NCBI GenBank assembly: GCA_013289825.1
Contig: JABCZF010000003.1
Span: 124,001 to 188,000 of the forward strand
Origin: Acidobacteriota bacterium
Lineage (GTDB): Bacteria > Acidobacteriota > Terriglobia > Acidiferrales > UBA7541
Length of the DNA: 64,000 nt
Reading direction: 5' to 3'
In this document: piece by piece, positions 60,158-64,000 of the stretch
Layout of the letters: each line of letters begins with the position of its first letter
How positions within the stretch are numbered: position 1 is the first letter of the stretch
Made by a program: the position numbers and the translations under genes
The notes under the pieces: generated by a model
The model's input: the letters and a program-made list of their open reading frames with translations, nothing else
What the model was told of the DNA's origin: nothing
The model's database searches: none

Positions 60158-60832
60158 TCAAACAAATTTCATTTCCGAAGCGCGGCCCAGCGACAACAGC
60201 GGCGCTCCGGTCAGCTTCTGCAGTTCCTCATGGCTCCATCCGGGAGCCATCTCGCGCAGCATGAGCCCTTCCGGCTTGACGTCGATGACCGCGAGATCGG
60301 AGACGATGGTATCGACGCACGCAAGCCCCGTCAGCGGATAGGTGCACTGGCGCACGATTTTTGGCGCGCCTTCCCTGGTGGTGTGTTCCATGCAAACAAT
60401 CAGCTTTTTCGCGCCCGCGGCGATGTCCATTGCGCCGCCAATTCCGCCGGGGCCTTTCGCGCCAGGAATTTTCCAGTTCGCCAGGTCGCCCTTTTCGGAG
60501 ACTTGAAATCCGCCGAGCACGGCCACGTCCAGGTGGCCGCCGCGCGTCATGAGATGCGCATCGGCTTGGTGGAAAAAAGATGCGCCCGGAATCAAGGTCA
60601 CCGGGACCTTCATCGCATCAACCAAGTCGTAGTCCTCTTCGCCGGGTCTGGCGCGCCGGCCCATGCCGAGAATGCCGTTCTCGCTGTGAAAATAAACTTC
60701 GACATCTTTCGGCAAATAATCCGCGATGAGATTGGGGATGCCCCAGCCAAGATTTACATACGCGCCGTTAGGCAATTCCAGTGCGGCACGTTGCGCAATC
60801 TGGTCCCGGGTCAGCCGTAGTTTAGCCGGCAT
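60158..60832 (-). CDS. scoB: 3-oxoacid CoA-transferase subunit B
   Basis: A 224-residue beta subunit of succinyl-CoA:3-ketoacid (or butyrate-acetoacetate) CoA-transferase. The start MPAKLRLTRDQIAQRAALEL is followed by GAYVNLGWGIPNLIADYLP. The catalytic Glu is in the motif VYFHSENGILGMGRRARPGE. GGHLDVAVLGGFQVSEKGDL and CIMEHTTR-like sequence (LIVCMEHTTREGAPKIVRQC) follow. It overlaps the end of scoA by 11 bases. Together they use acetoacetate as carbon source or make it. Confidence 0.95.
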   Translation of the reverse strand: MPAKLRLTRDQIAQRAALELPNGAYVNLGWGIPNLIADYLPKDVEVYFHSENGILGMGRRARPGEEDYDLVDAMKVPVTLIPGASFFHQADAHLMTRGGHLDVAVLGGFQVSEKGDLANWKIPGAKGPGGIGGAMDIAAGAKKLIVCMEHTTREGAPKIVRQCTYPLTGLACVDTIVSDLAVIDVKPEGLMLREMAPGWSHEELQKLTGAPLLSLGRASEMKFV

Positions 60833-61499
60833 AGCGGATTCCCTTGGCTTGCACGATGCGGTGCACAAAGATCGCCGGGGTCACGACATGTTCGGGTCTG
60901 ATCGAGCCGAGCGGGACAATCTCGTCGACTTCCACGATGGTCGTGGTCGCAGCCATGGCCATAATCGGATTGAAATTCCGCGCCGCAAGACGGTATGTCA
61001 GATTGCCCAGCTGGTCTGCGGTTTCCGCCTTGATGAGGGCGTAGTCCGCGTGAATGGGCATCTCCAGGATGCAGCGTTTCCCGTCGATAACGCGTTCTTC
61101 TTTGCCGGCCGCGACTTCCGTTCCCACGCCCACGGTGGTGTAAAATGCGCACAGACCAGCAGCCGCAGCGCGCATGCGTTCGCAGAGAATACCCTGTGGC
61201 ACCAGTTCGAGGGTCACTTTTTTTTCGGCGAGCTGCTGTTGAAAATAGGTCGCGTGCGGACCTGGAAACGATGCAATCACGTGCCGGATCTGTCCGTTCT
61301 TGAACATCAATCCCAACTCGCCATCGCGTGTTCCGCAATTGTTGCTGATAGCGGTGATATCTTTCGTGCCCTTTTGAGCCAGTGCCTGGATGAGGTTATT
61401 GGGAAAGCCCGCCCCGCCAAAGCCGCCGAACATGATTCGAGCGCCGTCCGGAATATCGGCCACGGCCGAATCCAGGCCCGAATGGATTTTGTGCCGCAT
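60822..61499 (-). CDS. scoA: 3-oxoacid CoA-transferase subunit A
   Basis: A 225-residue alpha subunit. MRHKIHSGLDSAVADIPDGA leads to ARIMFGGFGGAGFPNNLIQA, the CoA-transferase glycine-rich signature. AISNNCGTRDGELGLMFKNG, VPQGILCERMRAAAAGLCAF, GKEERVIDGKRCILEMPIHA and NFNPIMAMAATTTIVEVDEI complete the family pattern. The frame stays open far upstream, but nothing there resembles the family, so the ATG at 61499 is used. Divergent from the cytochrome gene across 120 bases that must hold both promoters. Confidence 0.95.
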   Translation of the reverse strand: MRHKIHSGLDSAVADIPDGARIMFGGFGGAGFPNNLIQALAQKGTKDITAISNNCGTRDGELGLMFKNGQIRHVIASFPGPHATYFQQQLAEKKVTLELVPQGILCERMRAAAAGLCAFYTTVGVGTEVAAGKEERVIDGKRCILEMPIHADYALIKAETADQLGNLTYRLAARNFNPIMAMAATTTIVEVDEIVPLGSIRPEHVVTPAIFVHRIVQAKGIRYAG

Positions 61500-61619
61500 G
61501 CCACGGCGTATCCTACCAGAGGCGGCGTGACTCTGCAGGTGCCAACGTGCCAGCAGCCCGTCGCAATAAATCCGGGCTAGCCGCGCGTGGCTCGCGTCGT
61601 CTATTCTAGGGACCGGGCC

Positions 61620-62228
61620 ATGAAAAGCGGATTTCTGATTCTGCTGGTGCTCGTGACTGCGGCGCTCGGCGCCGGCTTCGTCGCGTTTTCCTTTCTGCAT
61701 AATGGCGTGAGCGCCAAGGCCACGCCGACGGCGCTTGAGGTGATCATGGCGCGGAAGGCGAGACACATGGCGCTGCCGAACTCGGCCCGCGGTTTGCGGA
61801 ACCCCGTGCCCGCTTCGGCGGAAAATTTGCGGGAAGGCCGGCTGCACTTTGCCGACCACTGCGCCATCTGCCACGGAAACGACGGAAGTTGCGACACCAT
61901 GATGGGCAGCGGACTCTATCCCAAACCGCCGGACCTGCGGCTTACGGAAACGCAGAACCTTTCCGACGGGGAGCTTTTCTGGATCATTGAGAACGGCGTG
62001 CGGTTCACCGGTATGCCGGCATTCTCCAACCACCACAGTTCGCCGGAGGACACCTGGAAGCTGGTGCAGTTTATTCGGCACCTGCCGCAGTTGACGGCAG
62101 ATGAGCGCGTGGAGATGGAAAAGTACAATCCGAAAGGACCCGACGACCGTATGGAGGAGCAGGAGGAGAACGACTTCTTGAATGGAGCAACGCCAGCGCC
62201 CCAACCCGAATCCCATCATCAGCACTAG
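61620..62228 (+). CDS. Membrane-anchored c-type cytochrome
   Basis: A 202-residue monohaem cytochrome with an N-terminal anchor or signal (FLILLVLVTAALGAGFVAFS). The haem motif CAICHGND is at about residue 87-93. A distal Met candidate lies in FTGMPAFSNHHSSPEDTWKL. The C-terminus is acidic and then His-rich (PQPESHHQH), which might bind metal. The class resembles small alcohol-dehydrogenase-type or diheme-adjacent cytochromes used in periplasmic electron transfer. Partner unknown. Confidence 0.88.
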   Translation: MKSGFLILLVLVTAALGAGFVAFSFLHNGVSAKATPTALEVIMARKARHMALPNSARGLRNPVPASAENLREGRLHFADHCAICHGNDGSCDTMMGSGLYPKPPDLRLTETQNLSDGELFWIIENGVRFTGMPAFSNHHSSPEDTWKLVQFIRHLPQLTADERVEMEKYNPKGPDDRMEEQEENDFLNGATPAPQPESHHQH

Positions 62229-62349
62229 GACGATGAAAATGCGGGTCTACAGGAGGCCAGGCAGAAAATCGCGGAGGCTCCGCTAGTCGAATCTTGTGGA
62301 ATAATGGAGTTTCCGGCATTCGTTTCGCCCCAGCCAATTGGAGATCATT

Positions 62350-62703
62350 ATGATGAAGCTTCGCACCCTTGCACTTCTTGTTTCCGTCGCGTTCCTTGCC
62401 GGCGCTGCTCTGGCGCATGGAGACAAGAAACACGTCGTTGGCACGGTGGAAAAAACCAGCGCTGATTCCGTCACCGTGAAAATCGCCGACGGCACTTCCG
62501 TGGAGGTCAAACTGGTTGCCACCACCACGTATATTTCCAGAAACGGGAATGTGGACAAACCCGCGAAGGCTTCTGATCTGCTTGTGGGCGACCGCGTGGT
62601 GATCCACGCGACGCCTAAGGGCGATACGCTGGAGGCCGCGGAAGTGAGATTCTCCGCGCCGGGGACCGCCGCGGCCGGCGCGGCATCTAAGCCAAAATCC
62701 TGA
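62350..62703 (+). CDS. Secreted DUF5666-like beta-barrel protein
   Basis: A 117-residue exported protein. The signal peptide ends ALAHGDKK. The mature part HVVGTVEKTSADSVTVKIAD, TTYISRNGNVDKPAKASDLL and VGDRVVIHATPKGDTLEAAE is the OB-like repeat of DUF5666, often found in metal-related operons. Two adjacent ATG codons can serve as start. The low-complexity tail is Ala/Gly-rich. It stands 120 bases after the cytochrome gene; a link to copper handling is conceivable but not shown. Confidence 0.78.
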   Translation: MMKLRTLALLVSVAFLAGAALAHGDKKHVVGTVEKTSADSVTVKIADGTSVEVKLVATTTYISRNGNVDKPAKASDLLVGDRVVIHATPKGDTLEAAEVRFSAPGTAAAGAASKPKS

Positions 62704-62722
62704 AGGAGCCGCGCTTTCTCGC

Positions 62723-63817
62723 TCATTCCTCCACGAGATGGCACGAGTGCGTCTTAAGGACCAGCCATACGCGGCATCGTTCCGCCAGTTCCAGCGATCT
62801 GACGGCTCCCGGCGTGAGGTGCACGATGAACTCAACTCCGCAGTCCACTCGGGCCCGGACCAATGTGCCGCACGTTTCCATCCGGACGATGCGGCCTTCG
62901 ATAACGTTGCGCGCGCTTAGCCCTTGGGGTGGCATCGTTGCCAGCAGAATATCGCCTGCGCGGATGGCCACGCGCACGCGGTCTCCCGCGGCCGCGTAGC
63001 CCAGGGGCACTTCGAGTTCCGAAAGGCTGCCGTTAAGGTGTACGCGCATCACGCCATCGGCTTCGCGCAAATCCACGACGGTGGCACTGAGGAGATTTTC
63101 AAAGCCGGCTGCTTGCGCCAGCCGTTTGCGCCGCGGGGCTTCCAGAACTTCGATCGGCGTTCCTTCCGACACTACGCGGCCGTGATCCATGGCCATCACG
63201 CGCTCGCCGAGTGCGTCCACTTCTTCGCGGGTGTGCGTCACGTACAGAATCGGGATGCGCCGGGCGGCGTTCCACGCGCGGAGATCATCCACGATCGCCG
63301 CCTTCAGTTCCGCATCGAGACCTGTCAGAGGCTCATCGAGCAGCAAAACCCGCGGCCGCGTCACTAGCGAGCGTGCCAAGGCGATTCTTTGGCGTTCTCC
63401 GCCAGAGATCTCGGGCGGCTTGCGTGCGCGCAATTTGTCCACGCGGAAGGCTTCTAGGATTTCTTCCACGCGCGCGGAGCGCTCCTGGTGCGGCAAACCA
63501 TCGAGTCCGTAGGCGACGTTTTCTTCCGCGCTCATGTGCGGAAAGAGCGCCAGCGTCTGAAAAACATAGGCGATGCGCCGCGCCTGGGGCGGAGAATTTA
63601 TGCCGGCATGCGAATCAAACAATACTTCTTCGCCAGCCGCGATACGTCCCTGGTCCGGGCGCGCCAATCCTGCTATGCAGTCCAGTACCGTGGATTTTCC
63701 GGCGCCGGAAGGCCCAAAAAGAATGGTGATGCCCGGAGGAACTTCGATGGAAATATCCAGCAGAAAAGGGGGAGAGTCCGGCCGGAGCCGTTCCATCTTC
63801 AAGCGCGCCGTCAGCAC
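62723..63817 (-). CDS. modC: Molybdate ABC transporter ATP-binding protein
   Basis: A protein of about 364 residues driving molybdate (or tungstate) import. Walker A is ILFGPSGAGKSTVLDCIAGL, the signature ISGGERQRIALARSLV, Walker B VLLLDEPLTGLDAELKA and the switch His is in LYVTHTREEVDAL. The C-terminal third has two TOBE-like segments (ENLLSATVVDLREADGVMRV, then GRIVRMETCGTLVRARVDCG), as in ModC. A GTG at 63817 just after the modB stop is preferred; GTG 63850 and ATG 63796 are alternatives. modA is presumably beyond the window. Confidence 0.93.
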   Translation of the reverse strand: MLTARLKMERLRPDSPPFLLDISIEVPPGITILFGPSGAGKSTVLDCIAGLARPDQGRIAAGEEVLFDSHAGINSPPQARRIAYVFQTLALFPHMSAEENVAYGLDGLPHQERSARVEEILEAFRVDKLRARKPPEISGGERQRIALARSLVTRPRVLLLDEPLTGLDAELKAAIVDDLRAWNAARRIPILYVTHTREEVDALGERVMAMDHGRVVSEGTPIEVLEAPRRKRLAQAAGFENLLSATVVDLREADGVMRVHLNGSLSELEVPLGYAAAGDRVRVAIRAGDILLATMPPQGLSARNVIEGRIVRMETCGTLVRARVDCGVEFIVHLTPGAVRSLELAERCRVWLVLKTHSCHLVEE

Positions 63818-63825
63818 GGCCCGGT

Positions 63826-64000
63826 TTATTTCGCCGTCCACGGTGTCCACAGACGGCGGCCTACTCGACGATGGACGGCGTAGACCACCGACAAAACCGC
63901 GAACGAAATCGCCAGCAGAACGAGGGCCATGCGATTCGCTTCCGCGTATTCGAGCGATTGCACGTGGTCGTAAATATCGATCGAGACGGTGCGCGTCACG
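63826..64000 (-). CDS. modB: Molybdate ABC transporter permease, C-terminal end
   Basis: Only the last 57 codons are in the window. They read VTRTVSIDIYDHVQSLEYAE, then ANRMALVLLAISFAVLSVVY and end RRVGRRLWTPWTAK. This is the C-terminus of ModB, with the periplasmic segment SIDIYDHVQ and the last membrane span. It ends just before modC in the usual order modB-modC. Confidence 0.88.
   Translation of the reverse strand, partial: VTRTVSIDIYDHVQSLEYAEANRMALVLLAISFAVLSVVYAVHRRVGRRLWTPWTAK

Noticed and set aside
61500..62225. In-frame upstream extension of scoA by 240 codons on the minus strand
   Set aside because: The extension is antisense to the cytochrome gene with its signal peptide and CxxCH motif, and CoA-transferases start at the ATG used.
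1..64000. tRNA, rRNA, riboswitch or prophage genes
   Set aside because: No cloverleaf with conserved TTCGAATC-like arm, ribosomal signature, T-box or phage structural gene was recognised by reading; a covariance search would be needed to exclude small RNAs.

Overview
The window most likely comes from the chromosome of an Acidobacteriota species (class Terriglobia or a close relative). Three things point there. It has two ADOP-type ABC permeases, one coupled to a PadR regulator. It has a VWFA-related protein and a secreted protein type that I know mainly from this phylum. Its cell plan is clearly diderm, with fabZ-lpxA-lpxI and TonB energy transducers. No rRNA, tRNA, CRISPR array, prophage or intact insertion sequence was recognised. 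The phylum assignment rests on family knowledge, not on a marker-gene search.

Layout. 1-7 kb (minus strand): a truncated AidB-like acyl-CoA dehydrogenase, an S10 serine carboxypeptidase, an ADOP permease with its PadR regulator and a readable promoter/operator, and two unknown proteins. 7.2-11.5 kb (plus): a Crp/Fnr regulator, then a GT4 glycosyltransferase with a C-terminal extension and a GH130 enzyme. 11.5-12.7 kb: a decayed IS66 transposase. 12.8-16.7 kb (minus): a SYLF protein, small membrane proteins, and a class D sortase overlapping a VWA protein next to a predicted LPQTA sortase substrate. 16.9-21.2 kb (minus): an envelope island of small membrane proteins, a zinc-dependent phospholipase C-like protein and a Gln-rich repeat protein. 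21.4-26 kb (minus): aroDE-trpE-trpG and an orphan OpuC-like binding lipoprotein. 26-29 kb: a secreted unknown, amrA and pgsA.

28.8-38.5 kb (minus) looks like one long transcription unit: fabZ-lpxA-lpxI-Gfo/Idh-tonB-(Gfo/Idh pseudogene)-tonB-miaA-hflX-small membrane protein. It holds a tandem duplication of about 2.4 kb whose junction can be placed within a few bases. 38.8-44.9 kb carries an amidase, an M20 peptidase, a peptidase-MA/TPR protein and an M1 aminopeptidase-like protein. 45-49 kb (minus) is a radical SAM-ABC ATPase-permease-TPR cluster, possibly preceded by a 68-residue reading frame. 49-58.7 kb (plus) carries an esterase, an orphan ADOP permease, fumC, an acetamidase/TonB chimera, an acetamidase/formamidase, a decayed cytochrome-PQQ dehydrogenase, an MBL-fold hydrolase and a secreted unknown. 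58.7-64 kb has a proline-iminopeptidase-like hydrolase, a PPOX-type flavoprotein, scoA/scoB, a c-type cytochrome, a DUF5666-like protein, modC and the end of modB.

The clearest functional sets are lipid A synthesis (with a possible UDP-sugar dehydrogenase), shikimate-to-anthranilate synthesis, the sortase cassette and molybdate import. The most unusual loci are the sortase cassette in a diderm, the acetamidase-TonB fusion, and the tandem duplication with mosaic identity between its copies.
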